Shown here piece by piece: positions 16,526-25,128 of a stretch of DNA of 64,000 nucleotides (position 1 is its first letter; every line of letters begins with the position of its first letter). Where the stretch lies: contig NZ_CP060010.1 of assembly GCF_017798205.1 (NCBI RefSeq), positions 1,798,001-1,862,000 of the forward strand, given 5' to 3'. The position numbers and the translations under genes are program-made. The stretch comes from Cognatishimia activa (lineage in GTDB: Bacteria; Pseudomonadota; Alphaproteobacteria; Rhodobacterales; Rhodobacteraceae). The notes beneath the pieces were generated by a model. It saw only the letters and a list, made by a program, of their open reading frames with translations, was not told where the DNA came from and searched no databases.

Positions 16526-17679
16526 TATTTGCGCTCTCCTACGCCCAGTGGCGTTGCAGGTGTGGATGCCGGAACGCGGCCATAAGCCTCTGGCATCGAA
16601 CAGGTTTTCAAGTGTGGCATGACGAGTTTGCCGAAATATTCGGCTTCGTCAATGTGTGGATAGCCCGAGAAGATAAAGGCGCGGATGCCCATCTTTTGGT
16701 ATTCTTCGATCTGGCTTAGGACTTGATCTGCGCTGCCGACGAGGGCCGCTCCACAGCCCGAACGCGCGCGACCGACGCCAGTCCAGAGGTTTGGTTCCAC
16801 ATAGCCGAATTTATCTGCCAGCTCGCGCGCCTTGGCTTGGTGTGCCACGCCCAGCGAAATGCTGTCATGCGCACGGTCACGGATCAGTTTGCCGTATTCG
16901 TCATCCAGCTTGGATACGATGTATTCTGCGTATTCCCGCGCCTCGGCCTCGGTGTCGCGCACGATCATGTGGACGCGCAAGCCGTAGTCCAGCGTGCGGT
17001 TGTACTTTTCGGCCACAGCGTTCACATCTTTCATGCGCTGGGCGAGGTTTTCTTTGGGCTCGGGCCACATCAGATAGACGTCGCAATGCTGACCGCAGAG
17101 GTCGAGCGCCGCAGGGGAGTAGCCGCCAAAGTACAGCAGAGGACCGCCGGTCTGATATGGCTTGGCCGGATCGGTGGTCAGGCCTTCGAAGTTATAGACT
17201 TCGCCTTTGTAATTGATCTCGTCCTGCGTCCAGGCCTGTTTCAGGATCTCGACCACTTCACGAGAGCGCTGATAGCGGAAGCCGCTTTCGGCCACTTCAC
17301 CGGGGAAATCCGAGCTGATGATGTTAACGGTCAGACGCCCCTCAAGCATGTGATCGAGCGTCGCAATGGTGCGCGCCAGCATGATCGGTTGCATTTCGCC
17401 ACAACGCACAGCGGCGAGCAGGTTGATCTTGTCCGTGATGGGCGCGCAGCCTGCCACAAAGCTCAGAGTGTCCTGGCCAACTTGATAGGAAGAGGGGCAT
17501 AGGATGTTGCGAAAGCCCTGTGCTTCAGCGGTCTTCACGATGTCAGAGCAATGTTTCCAGGACGACCGCAGGTCGCCATTCGGAACGCCCAGAAACTGAT
17601 AATCGTCCGAGCAAAGTGCTGAAAACCATGACACTTCTGCGGCGTCTAGGTCTGGCGACGTGATGGGGACGACGGTCAT
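16525..17679 (-). CDS. SsuD-like FMNH2-dependent sulfonate monooxygenase (LLM class)
   Basis: A 384-residue luciferase-like monooxygenase closest in pattern to alkanesulfonate monooxygenase SsuD. Residues matching the SsuD sulfonate/flavin site are kept: R235 and H237 in YGLRVHMIVRD, R304/R306 in NLWTGVGRARSG, and Y340 in FIFSGYPHIDEA. LLYFGGYSPAALDLCGQHCD and TIATLDHMLEGRLTVNI are also family-typical. It would oxidatively cleave a C-S bond, giving an aldehyde and sulfite. The ATG at 17679 follows GGAGGA; the frame extends upstream to 17781 but that would run through the promoter. It is the first gene of the six-gene operon. Candidate substrates are sulfoquinovose or another organosulfonate. 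Confidence 0.85.
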   Translation of the reverse strand: MTVVPITSPDLDAAEVSWFSALCSDDYQFLGVPNGDLRSSWKHCSDIVKTAEAQGFRNILCPSSYQVGQDTLSFVAGCAPITDKINLLAAVRCGEMQPIMLARTIATLDHMLEGRLTVNIISSDFPGEVAESGFRYQRSREVVEILKQAWTQDEINYKGEVYNFEGLTTDPAKPYQTGGPLLYFGGYSPAALDLCGQHCDVYLMWPEPKENLAQRMKDVNAVAEKYNRTLDYGLRVHMIVRDTEAEAREYAEYIVSKLDDEYGKLIRDRAHDSISLGVAHQAKARELADKFGYVEPNLWTGVGRARSGCGAALVGSADQVLSQIEEYQKMGIRAFIFSGYPHIDEAEYFGKLVMPHLKTCSMPEAYGRVPASTPATPLGVGERK

Positions 17680-17728
17680 TGATTCCTCCGAAGGCGAGCA
17701 GGCATTTTCATCTTGCATAACCAGCGCT

Positions 17729-17742
17729 TTGATGTAGATCAA
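17729..17742. promoter_or_regulatory. Candidate GntR operator in the divergent promoter
   Basis: TTGATGTAGATCAA is an inverted repeat (TTGAT and ATCAA around GTAG), followed by a further ATCAA at 17749-17753. It lies 50 bases upstream of the monooxygenase start and 39 bases upstream of the divergent GntR gene, the expected place for an operator controlling both. Binding is inferred from position and symmetry. Confidence 0.45.
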
Positions 17743-17781
17743 TGGTGTATCAATTTTTTTTGTTAGCGGTAGCGCGGTCAC

Positions 17782-18489
17782 ATGACGTCCATCGGCGAAG
17801 CAACAGCGATCCCTCTTTACTTGCAGATCAGCGAGACTCTGATCCGCGAGATCGGCTCTGGCCGACTAGAGGATGGCGCGCGTCTGCCGCCTGAACGCGC
17901 GCTTGCCGTTCGGTTCAACACAACCGTCCGCACGCTGCGCAAAGCCCTGTCAGAGCTCGAGAAAAAAGGCCTCTTGGAGCGGATCCAAGGGTCTGGAAAC
18001 TATGTGCGCAGCAGGGATCAGGTCCTCAGCATCTATTCGATGCTGCGTCTGGAGCTGCACGAGGGCGGCGGGCTGCCGACGGCGCAGTTCCTTTCGGTAG
18101 ATGAACTCAGAAAACCTTCAGACTTGCCGGATTTCGGTCGCAAGGGCTGGGGCACGCGATTCCGCCGGTTGCGGTTCATGGATAAGATTCCAGTTGCGGT
18201 CGAAGAGATTTGGCTTGATGGATCCGCCGGTCACGTGGATCCCAAACAGGTGCAGGATTCGATGTACCGCTACTATCGCTTGGCGCTGGATGTCTGGATC
18301 AGCCGCGCCGAGGATCGAGTGGCGATCGGAACCGTCCCTGATTGGGCACCCGAAGCCTTCGGGAAAACCCACGGTGACATTACAGGATATGTAGAGCGGT
18401 TGAGCTGGGCCAAGGATGACGCCCCCGTTGAGTTCTCCCGCACTTGGTATGACCCAGACAAAGCACTTTACGTGCAGCGTCTGACTTAG
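17782..18489 (+). CDS. GntR family regulator with UTRA (HutC-type) ligand domain
   Basis: A 235-residue regulator. The N-terminal winged helix is standard GntR: PLYLQISETLIREIGSGRLE, RLPPERALAVRFNTTVRTLR and LLERIQGSGNYVRS (about residues 10-80). The C-terminal half (about 95-235), with RLRFMDKIPVAVEEIWLDG and ERLSWAKDDAPVEFSRTWYD, is a UTRA ligand-binding domain, often responsive to sugars or amino acids. It is divergent from the monooxygenase-TRAP operon with a palindrome between them, and followed eight bases later by the Gfo/Idh gene. It is the likely substrate-responsive repressor of this locus. Confidence 0.92.
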   Translation: MTSIGEATAIPLYLQISETLIREIGSGRLEDGARLPPERALAVRFNTTVRTLRKALSELEKKGLLERIQGSGNYVRSRDQVLSIYSMLRLELHEGGGLPTAQFLSVDELRKPSDLPDFGRKGWGTRFRRLRFMDKIPVAVEEIWLDGSAGHVDPKQVQDSMYRYYRLALDVWISRAEDRVAIGTVPDWAPEAFGKTHGDITGYVERLSWAKDDAPVEFSRTWYDPDKALYVQRLT

Positions 18490-18497
18490 GAGCAAGA

Positions 18498-19604
18498 ATG
18501 TCTAGAACGACACATTACGGAATCATCGGCTGCGGCATGATGGGCAACGAACATATGCGCAATATTGCGCTGTTGCCGGATGCCAAAGTCTCTGTGATTT
18601 TTGAGCCCGACGCGGGGATGCGCCAGGCGGCGCAACATGTTGAACCCGATGTGGCTTTCGCCGACAGCATCGAAGATCTGCTGGCCTTTGAGAATTTAGA
18701 TTGCGTGCTGATCGCCAGCCCGAATTTTCGCCATGTGGAACAGCTGGAGCTAATGGCCGAAAAACGCGCTTTGCCGGTTCTTGTGGAAAAACCGCTCTTC
18801 ACGGATCCGGCGGATGTCGCGCGGATGGATGCGTTTATTGCGAACTACCCCGCACCGGTCTGGGTTGCGATGGAGTACCGCTATATGCCGCCGATTGCTG
18901 CCTTTCTGGAGGCGGCCGATGAGGCGACTGGCGGGATCAAAATGCTGACCATTCGCGAGCATCGCTTCCCGTTTTTGCCAAAGGTCGGCAACTGGAACCG
19001 CTTCAACGCCAAGTCCGGCGGCACCTTTGTTGAGAAATGCTGTCACTTCTTTGATTTGATGCGTTTGACCATCGGGGCTGAGCCCGTGCGCGTGATGGCC
19101 TCGGGCGCCCAAGATGTGAACCATCTGACGGAAACCTATGACGGTGCGGCCAGCGATATTCAGGACAACGGCTATGTCATCGTTGATTTCGATAATGGCG
19201 CGCGCGCGATGCTGGAGCTCTGCATGTTTGCTGAAGGGGCAGAGTATCAGGAAGAAGTCTTTGCTATTGGCCCCAAAGGCAAGGTCGAGGCGCAGGTGCC
19301 GGGGCCGGGTCGGTTCTGGCCTGCGCATCTGGGCGATGCCCCTGTGCCGAAACTTGTGATCAGCCCGCGTAACCCCAAGGGGCCTGAAGTGCGGGATATT
19401 CCGGTTGATCCTGACATCCTTGAGGCGGGCGATCACAATGGCTCGACTTTCTATCAGCACCAAAAATTCCTCGAAGTGGTGCGCGGCGAGCGTTCCGAAC
19501 CCGAGGTCAGCTTCAACGACGGCAAGATGGCCGTGCTGATGGGCATGGCGGCCCAGCTCTCGATTGCCGAGCAACGGGTCGTGAAAATGAGCGAGATGCT
19601 CTAA
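18498..19604 (+). CDS. Gfo/Idh/MocA family NAD(P)-dependent oxidoreductase
   Basis: A 368-residue sugar/inositol dehydrogenase-type protein. The Rossmann motif GIIGCGMMGNEH is at residues 8-19, and the family EKP motif is in LPVLVEKPLF near residue 100. KCCHFFDLMRLTIGAEP in the second domain holds the histidine-rich active site. Family members oxidise or reduce polyols and sugars. It is in the same transcript as the GntR regulator (AGGAG site before the ATG) and ends in a terminator, so it probably belongs to the catabolic locus across the divergent promoter. The exact substrate is unknown. Confidence 0.88.
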   Translation: MSRTTHYGIIGCGMMGNEHMRNIALLPDAKVSVIFEPDAGMRQAAQHVEPDVAFADSIEDLLAFENLDCVLIASPNFRHVEQLELMAEKRALPVLVEKPLFTDPADVARMDAFIANYPAPVWVAMEYRYMPPIAAFLEAADEATGGIKMLTIREHRFPFLPKVGNWNRFNAKSGGTFVEKCCHFFDLMRLTIGAEPVRVMASGAQDVNHLTETYDGAASDIQDNGYVIVDFDNGARAMLELCMFAEGAEYQEEVFAIGPKGKVEAQVPGPGRFWPAHLGDAPVPKLVISPRNPKGPEVRDIPVDPDILEAGDHNGSTFYQHQKFLEVVRGERSEPEVSFNDGKMAVLMGMAAQLSIAEQRVVKMSEML

Positions 19605-19613
19605 ACAAAGTTC

Positions 19614-19640
19614 AGAGGCCCCGCGGGGCCTCTTTTCTTT
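19614..19640 (+). terminator. Intrinsic terminator after the Gfo/Idh gene
   Basis: GAGGCCCC pairs with GGGGCCTC, followed by TTTTCTTTT, ten bases after the stop codon. It closes the GntR-Gfo/Idh transcript. Confidence 0.88.
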
Positions 19641-19731
19641 TATGAAGTGTCGCTTTCTGCAATCAGATTTCGGGAATCTACAGGCTTAATCAATCGTTCG
19701 TTCGCATGATCTCTGTTAAAAGGAGAGCCAT

Positions 19732-21282
19732 ATGAACGCACCACTTCAACGAGGCCGTGGCGGTGGACGTGCCGCCCGCCGGGCGCTGCGCACAGCCGTA
19801 AATTTCGACATGCTGCCGGGTTTGACCCGCAAGATTCCCCTTTGCGAAGTGATGGATGGCGCGCAGGTCGAAGCGATTGACGCGGCCTCGATGGATATCC
19901 TTGAGAACGTTGGTGTGCAGTTTCGCGACGAAATCGCCTTGGCAGATTGGAAACGTATTGGCGCCAAGGTCGAAGGAGAACTGGTCTATCTGGATCGCGG
20001 CCTCGTACGCGAGTTGATTGCCTCGATCCCGTCGGAATTCACCTATCACGCGCGCGATCCGCAAAAGAATGTTGCCTTGGGCGGTAATGCCTCGGTCTTT
20101 GTGCCGATGACAGGCGCGCCCTTCCTGCGAGACCTCGGCGATGTGCGCCGCAACCCGACGCTGGATGACTTGGCGATGTTTCATAAACTCAGCCACATGC
20201 TGCCAGCGCTGCATTCCTCGGCCCACCATATTGTCGAGCCCTATGATCACCCGATCAGTCATCGGCATTTGCGGATCACATATTCCTCGATGAAGCATTC
20301 CGACAAGATGTTCATGGGCATGACCACCAGCCCCAAGAACGCCGAAGACGTCATGGACATGTGCGCGATCCTCTTTGGTGAGGAGTTTATCGACAGCCAT
20401 CCGGTGACGACGGGCAATTGCAACGGCAACAGCCCGCTGGTCTGGGATGAAACCATGCTAGGCGCGATGCGGGCGTTTTGTAAGCGGAACCAGCCTGTGC
20501 TGTGTTCGCCCTTCGTCTTGGGAGGTGCCAATACGCCAGCCTCTGTGCCTGCGACGGTGGCGCAGCTAAACGCTGAGGCTTTGTCGGCTCTGGCCTATAC
20601 GCAAGTCATCCGCAAGGGCGCACCGGCGATCTATGGGCACTACCTGTCGACGGTCTCTATGAAGTCCGGAGCGCCTATGGCGGGGACACCGGAAATCAGT
20701 TTGATGAATTTCATGATCGGTCAGATGGCACGCTACTATGATGTGCCTTGGCGGACCTCCAACACTTTGGGGGGCGCGAAAACCTTTGACGCGCAGGCAG
20801 GCTATGAAAGCGCCACGACTCTGCAAGCGGTGATCCATGCGGGCGCGAACTACATCTGGCATTCCGCCGGCTGGAATGAGGCCGGCATGCACTGTTCCGT
20901 CGCAAAATTCATCGTCGACGCCGAGCAATGCGCCATGGCCTATCGCATGGCCGAAGGCCCGAAATGGGGTGACTTTGATGCCGCTTTGAAAGCTGTGCCG
21001 GACGTTGGGCCGGGCGGGCACTATCTTGGGCATCCGCACACGCAGGACAATTTCCAAGAAGCCTTCTTCATGCCAGAGCTCTTTGACAACAACTCAATCG
21101 AGCAATGGGTGGCCGAAGGCGAGGTCGAGATCACGGAACGGGCCTTGGGGCATGCGAAAAAACTCTTGAGCGAGTATCAAGAGCCGACGCTGGATGTGGC
21201 CAAAAACGAAGAGCTTCTGGACTATATCGCCCGTCGTGAACGCGAGATCCCGGCAGAGGATGCGCTGAACCAAGATTACTGA
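19732..21282 (+). CDS. Trimethylamine methyltransferase (MttB) family protein, without pyrrolysine
   Basis: A 516-residue protein of the MttB superfamily. Typical segments include ILENVGVQFRDEIALADWK (N-terminal), SMKHSDKMFMGMTTSPKNAE, PLVWDETMLGAM and GGAKTFDAQAGYESA in the barrel, and a C-terminal FDNNSIEQWVAEG region. The frame has no internal TAG, so this is a non-pyrrolysine homologue, the group that includes glycine-betaine and other quaternary-amine demethylases (MtgB-like). Such enzymes move a methyl group to a corrinoid protein; no corrinoid-protein gene is in this window. A GGAGAG site precedes the ATG. It has its own upstream region and is convergent with the FAD oxidoreductase operon. 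Substrate unknown. Confidence 0.85.
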   Translation: MNAPLQRGRGGGRAARRALRTAVNFDMLPGLTRKIPLCEVMDGAQVEAIDAASMDILENVGVQFRDEIALADWKRIGAKVEGELVYLDRGLVRELIASIPSEFTYHARDPQKNVALGGNASVFVPMTGAPFLRDLGDVRRNPTLDDLAMFHKLSHMLPALHSSAHHIVEPYDHPISHRHLRITYSSMKHSDKMFMGMTTSPKNAEDVMDMCAILFGEEFIDSHPVTTGNCNGNSPLVWDETMLGAMRAFCKRNQPVLCSPFVLGGANTPASVPATVAQLNAEALSALAYTQVIRKGAPAIYGHYLSTVSMKSGAPMAGTPEISLMNFMIGQMARYYDVPWRTSNTLGGAKTFDAQAGYESATTLQAVIHAGANYIWHSAGWNEAGMHCSVAKFIVDAEQCAMAYRMAEGPKWGDFDAALKAVPDVGPGGHYLGHPHTQDNFQEAFFMPELFDNNSIEQWVAEGEVEITERALGHAKKLLSEYQEPTLDVAKNEELLDYIARREREIPAEDALNQDY

Positions 21283-21298
21283 TTTATGCCTTCGGCGG

Positions 21299-21352
21299 GG
21301 ATATTTTTGGCAAGAGAAAGATCGGTTTCATCTTGCCCAAAAAATACTCATC
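21299..21352. repeat. Dispersed palindromic intergenic element, copy 2
   Basis: The left arm starts GATATTTTTGGCAAGAGAAA and the right arm reads TTTCATCTTGCCC followed by AAAAAATACTC, forming a near-palindrome between two convergent genes (mttB-like and FAD oxidoreductase). It is the same family as 1622-1681. Its position suggests it works as a bidirectional 3' end element. Confidence 0.6.
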
Positions 21353-21363
21353 TTTGCGTACGG

Positions 21364-22701
21364 CTATTCACTGCGCGCGCGATGTTCTTGCCAGCGCAAC
21401 ACGGCATTGGCGCCGATCTGGCGGAAAGGCTGAGGCGGCAGGCGGCTTGGGCGATCTTCTGACGTGAAGTGCTTTGTGATGTCTGATGTGACGCCACAAG
21501 CCAATTCAGCTGCTCCAATGCCGGTCAGCGTGCCACGTGCAGTGCCTAGACCATTCTGTACACAGGCCGAATAGATCCCATTTTCGACCTCGCGCATGAC
21601 CGAGACTCCATTCATGGAGAGGCAGAGATGCCCGGCCCAAACGTGCTCCATTTGGAGGCCTGCAAGTTGTGGAAAGCGGCTGTCGAATTTGCGCTGCATG
21701 ACGCGTGCAGCCCGAGCCATGTCGCGTGGCGAGGGTTTGGAGTTGGGCTTTAGCATCGCGCAGGTGCGCGTCACGATGCGGTTGCCTCCTTGCGCCGTGT
21801 CGATCCGGCGCATTGTCGTACCCATAGGGTCTGAAGGAGTGATACCCCATCGGCTTTGACCACCAAGTTTCGCGAGGGCTTCGTCATCCAGATCCGGCGT
21901 CATCGAGGCATAGAGAAAGATTTGCATGAGACGGCCTTTTTCAAGGCCAAAGCTTTCTAGATGACCGTTCACTGACAGAATGACTTTGCCGGTCGAAACC
22001 AATCCGCCCCGCGTTTTGACCACCCAAGCGGTGGCGTCTTTTGCGATGTCGACCACGGGGGACTGCTCATAGATGTCAACACCATCGCCGCGCAGCCCAT
22101 CTGCAAGGCCTCGGATATAGCCAGCGGGTTGCAGCACAACTGTGCCCGGTGTGTAGAGACCCGATTGATAGTGCGCGCTGCCGGTGAGGTCTTTCATCTG
22201 TTGCGCGTCGAGCGCTTCTGAGGTTTCGCCCAAAGACGCCAAATGCGCCGCGTAGCTGTCGTTGTGCGCTTTGGCGCGCGCGCTGGCGGCTCCGTTTACC
22301 TTGCCGCATTCGTCAAAGAAATTGCGGTCGATCTGGTAGTCTACGACGGCCTCGCGCGCGAAGGAAATGGCCATGCGGTTCAACCGGATCATCGCTTTGT
22401 CATCACCGCTGCCGGCATAGTCATCCGATGTCAGATCATGCGGCAGGTCTATCATAAAGCCAGAGTTCCGCCCTGCCGCGCCTTCAGCGATGTGCCCAGC
22501 TTCGAGCACGACGATCGAGGCGTCTGGTGCAATTTGTTTAAGACGGCGCCCGGCGGAAAGGCCGGCGAAGCCGCCGCCGACAATGACGAAATCCGCAGTC
22601 TGCGATCCGCTCAATACGGGTCCGTATGTTTGTGGGCCAAGGATGGTATTCCACGCCGCCGGGCCTAAGTGGACCGGCAGGCGTTTAGCGCGATACGCCA
22701 T
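21364..22701 (-). CDS. FAD-dependent amine/amino-acid oxidoreductase (DAO/PuuB-like)
   Basis: A 445-residue flavoprotein. The dinucleotide-binding fold is at about residues 37-70 (ADFVIVGGGFAGLSAGRRL, then IVVLEAGHIAEGAAGRNSG), with the GAAGRNSGF motif shared by gamma-glutamylputrescine oxidase and D-amino acid oxidase relatives. The C-terminal QMEHVWAGHLCLSMNGV and NGLGTARGTLTGIGAAELA complete the DAO domain. It would oxidise a C-N bond to an imine and then an aldehyde or keto acid. The start overlaps the aldehyde dehydrogenase stop by one base (TGATG), so the aldehyde dehydrogenase probably acts on its product or the next intermediate. Exact amine substrate unknown. Confidence 0.85.
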   Translation of the reverse strand: MAYRAKRLPVHLGPAAWNTILGPQTYGPVLSGSQTADFVIVGGGFAGLSAGRRLKQIAPDASIVVLEAGHIAEGAAGRNSGFMIDLPHDLTSDDYAGSGDDKAMIRLNRMAISFAREAVVDYQIDRNFFDECGKVNGAASARAKAHNDSYAAHLASLGETSEALDAQQMKDLTGSAHYQSGLYTPGTVVLQPAGYIRGLADGLRGDGVDIYEQSPVVDIAKDATAWVVKTRGGLVSTGKVILSVNGHLESFGLEKGRLMQIFLYASMTPDLDDEALAKLGGQSRWGITPSDPMGTTMRRIDTAQGGNRIVTRTCAMLKPNSKPSPRDMARAARVMQRKFDSRFPQLAGLQMEHVWAGHLCLSMNGVSVMREVENGIYSACVQNGLGTARGTLTGIGAAELACGVTSDITKHFTSEDRPSRLPPQPFRQIGANAVLRWQEHRARSE

Positions 22702-24200
22702 CAGTCGACAGCTTCGTCTTCGTCGTCAGACAGGTCGATCCAGATGGTCTTGAGCTGCGTGTATTGGTCATGGGCGTGAACAGAGTTGTCGCGCCCGCCA
22801 AATCCTGACTGTTTATAGCCACCGAAGGGGGTCGAGATGTCTCCTTCCCCAAAGCTGTTGACCGTCACCGTACCCGCCCGCAACTGCCGTGCGCCACGGA
22901 TGGCGCGCTTGGCGTTCGCAGTGAAAATCGACGCACAGAGCCCGTAGTCGGTATCGTTGGCGACAGAGATCGCTTCGTCCAGACCCGAGATCTCGATGAC
23001 CGAGAGGATCGGTCCAAAGATCTCTTCACGCGCCAGACGTTGATCGTTACCCGAGATCTCGACCATCGTGGCTTCGACGAATGCGCCATCATGGGATGCG
23101 CCTCCGAAAATGACCTCGCCTTCGCCCAAGTAGCTGCAGACTTTGTCAAAATGCGCTTTGCTGACCAGGGCCCCCATGCGGGTTTCCGGGTTCAGAGGGT
23201 CTCCGATGTTCCATTGCTGGGCGTGATGCGTGATGCGTTCGCAGAGCTCGGCTTTGACGTCTTTGTGGACGATCAGGCGAGAGATCGCAGAGCAGTTCTC
23301 GCCCATATTCCAATAGGCACCACTGACGATATGCTGTGCCACGCGGTCGAGGTTCTCGGCGTCATCCATGACGATAGCCGGGTTCTTACCGCCCATCTCC
23401 AGCACGACCTCTTTGGCGTTGCTTTCGGCGGCATAGGACAGGAAGCGTTTGCCTGTGGCTGTGGAGCCGGTGAAAGACACCATGTCGATATCCATATGCC
23501 GCCCGATAGGTTCGCCGACCTCAGCGCCGCCGCCGGGGAGGATGTTGAGAACGCCCGCGGGTAGGCCTGCTTCGGAGGCAAGCTCTGCGAGGCGTAGCGC
23601 GGACAGGCTGGTTTCCTCGGCAGGTTTGACGACCACAGAGCAGCCCGCTGCTAGCGCAGGGCCGATTTTCCAAGCCAGCATCAGAAGCGGGAAGTTCCAG
23701 GGTAGAACCAATCCAACGACCCCGATGGGTTCGCGGACGACCATCGCGATGTGGTCATCAGAGGCAGGGGAGACCTGATCGTAGATCTTATCAATCGCCT
23801 CGGCGTGCCATTTGATGCAGTGGATGCTTTCAGGGATGTCCACGGTGGCGCAGTCATAGATGGTTTTGCCGCTATCGAGACTTTCGATCACCGCCAGTTC
23901 GTTCTGATTTCGCGTCATCAGTTTGCAGAGACGGATCAAAACGTTTTTGCGCTCGGACGGAGGCATTTTAGACCAGCGCCCGTCGTCAAAGGCTTCGCGG
24001 GCCTTGGTGACGGCAAAGTCCACGTCCTCAGAGCCATAGGCTGCGATTTCGGTAAGCGTGTCGCCGTTGGCCGGATTGGTCGTTGTGAAGGTCGCACCCG
24101 TAGCAGCAGGTCGATAGCTGCCATCCACAAAGCCCGCGTTCGGCAGCGTCAGATTGTCGGCGATGGATTTATATTCTGCATGTGTGAGCAAGTCGGCCAT
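22701..24200 (-). CDS. Aldehyde dehydrogenase family protein
   Basis: A 499-residue NAD(P)-dependent aldehyde dehydrogenase with all key residues: N169 in LPWNFPLLM, E268 in VVLEMGGKNP and catalytic C303 in NMGENCSAISR. The cofactor loop is FTGSTATGKRF near 243-253. The overall pattern resembles gamma-glutamyl-gamma-aminobutyraldehyde and related semialdehyde dehydrogenases (PuuC group). It is the middle gene of an FAD oxidase-ALDH-DapA-like operon and is separated from the DapA-like gene by four bases. A role in oxidising a semialdehyde from amine or imino-acid catabolism is inferred. Confidence 0.92.
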   Translation of the reverse strand: MADLLTHAEYKSIADNLTLPNAGFVDGSYRPAATGATFTTTNPANGDTLTEIAAYGSEDVDFAVTKAREAFDDGRWSKMPPSERKNVLIRLCKLMTRNQNELAVIESLDSGKTIYDCATVDIPESIHCIKWHAEAIDKIYDQVSPASDDHIAMVVREPIGVVGLVLPWNFPLLMLAWKIGPALAAGCSVVVKPAEETSLSALRLAELASEAGLPAGVLNILPGGGAEVGEPIGRHMDIDMVSFTGSTATGKRFLSYAAESNAKEVVLEMGGKNPAIVMDDAENLDRVAQHIVSGAYWNMGENCSAISRLIVHKDVKAELCERITHHAQQWNIGDPLNPETRMGALVSKAHFDKVCSYLGEGEVIFGGASHDGAFVEATMVEISGNDQRLAREEIFGPILSVIEISGLDEAISVANDTDYGLCASIFTANAKRAIRGARQLRAGTVTVNSFGEGDISTPFGGYKQSGFGGRDNSVHAHDQYTQLKTIWIDLSDDEDEAVD

Positions 24201-24203
24201 AGC

Positions 24204-25121
24204 TTATTTCCCCGCCTTAATATCTGCGATTGTGGATTTGAGAACGCGTGTTACCTGTTCCAGCGCGCGTTTGTCGTCTTTGTTCAGACCCTTCAGAGGT
24301 GCGCGCATCGCGCCGGCGTCGATGCCGTTCATGGTAACGCCATGTTTGATGGTCTGAATGAATTTGCCACCCTGCTCGAGCACCCGCATCAGAGGCATCA
24401 TGGCGGACATGATTTTGCGCCCCTTGGCAAAGTCTCCTTCGACAACGCAGGCCTCATAGAGGGCCACATGTTCTTCGGGCAGAAAATTGGACCCGCCGCA
24501 CACCCAGAAAGGCGCGCCCCAGGCAAAGAACTCTAGCGCCTGATCGTCCATGCCGCAGCCGAGTTGGATATGCGGGTAGTCGCGCGCCAAAAGGTGGACG
24601 CGGTTGATGTCGCCCGAGCTTTCCTTGATGCCGCAGAAGTTGCGAGACCGGACCACGCGGTCCAGGAACTCTTCGCCCATCATCGTGCCCGTGCGGTGTG
24701 GGTAGTTGTAGAGCATCACTGGCAGGTTCGCGGCCTTATCAATCGCCAAGGCGTTTAGCGCGTTTTCGCGGTCGGTCGGCACAGCATAGGGCGGCGAGGC
24801 CAAGAGGATCGCGTCGGCACCCATCTCGCGCGCGGCGGTGGCAAGGGCCACGGAATCCGCGGTGAGCATCGCGCCTGTGCCAACAACCAGCGGCACCCGG
24901 CCGTTGATGCGGTCCTTGGTGAACTGCGCCAGCTCGACACGTTCAGCCACGGTCTGGGCATAGTTCTCGCCCGTGGAGCCGCCGGAAATCATGCCGTGCA
25001 CGCCATGGGAAATCAAAAACTCAATCACCTCGGCCAGCGCGTCCCAATTGGGCATGCCATCGGCGTGGTAGGGGGTGACGACGGGCGTATAGATGCCGTC
25101 AAATCGGAAGATTGGGGTCAT
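24204..25121 (-). CDS. Dihydrodipicolinate synthase (DapA) family lyase/deaminase
   Basis: A 305-residue class I aldolase-fold enzyme. The Schiff-base lysine is K166 in CGIKESSGD and the family tyrosine lies in VMLYNYPHRTG (Y138/Y140). The carboxylate-binding loop reads GGSTGEN instead of the GTTGE of true DapA. With an FAD oxidase, an aldehyde dehydrogenase and a GntR regulator around it, a catabolic member is more likely than lysine biosynthesis. Pyrroline-4-hydroxy-2-carboxylate deaminase of hydroxyproline breakdown is one option. The ATG at 25121 has a GAGGA site; the frame extends 13 codons upstream into the regulator gene, which is unlikely. Confidence 0.85.
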   Translation of the reverse strand: MTPIFRFDGIYTPVVTPYHADGMPNWDALAEVIEFLISHGVHGMISGGSTGENYAQTVAERVELAQFTKDRINGRVPLVVGTGAMLTADSVALATAAREMGADAILLASPPYAVPTDRENALNALAIDKAANLPVMLYNYPHRTGTMMGEEFLDRVVRSRNFCGIKESSGDINRVHLLARDYPHIQLGCGMDDQALEFFAWGAPFWVCGGSNFLPEEHVALYEACVVEGDFAKGRKIMSAMMPLMRVLEQGGKFIQTIKHGVTMNGIDAGAMRAPLKGLNKDDKRALEQVTRVLKSTIADIKAGK

Positions 25122-25128
25122 TGGGTCC

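Noticed and set aside
17705-17720. TTTTCATCTTGCATAA as another copy of the dispersed intergenic element
   Set aside because: It matches only CATCTTG, lies in a promoter rather than after a stop codon, and has no second arm.
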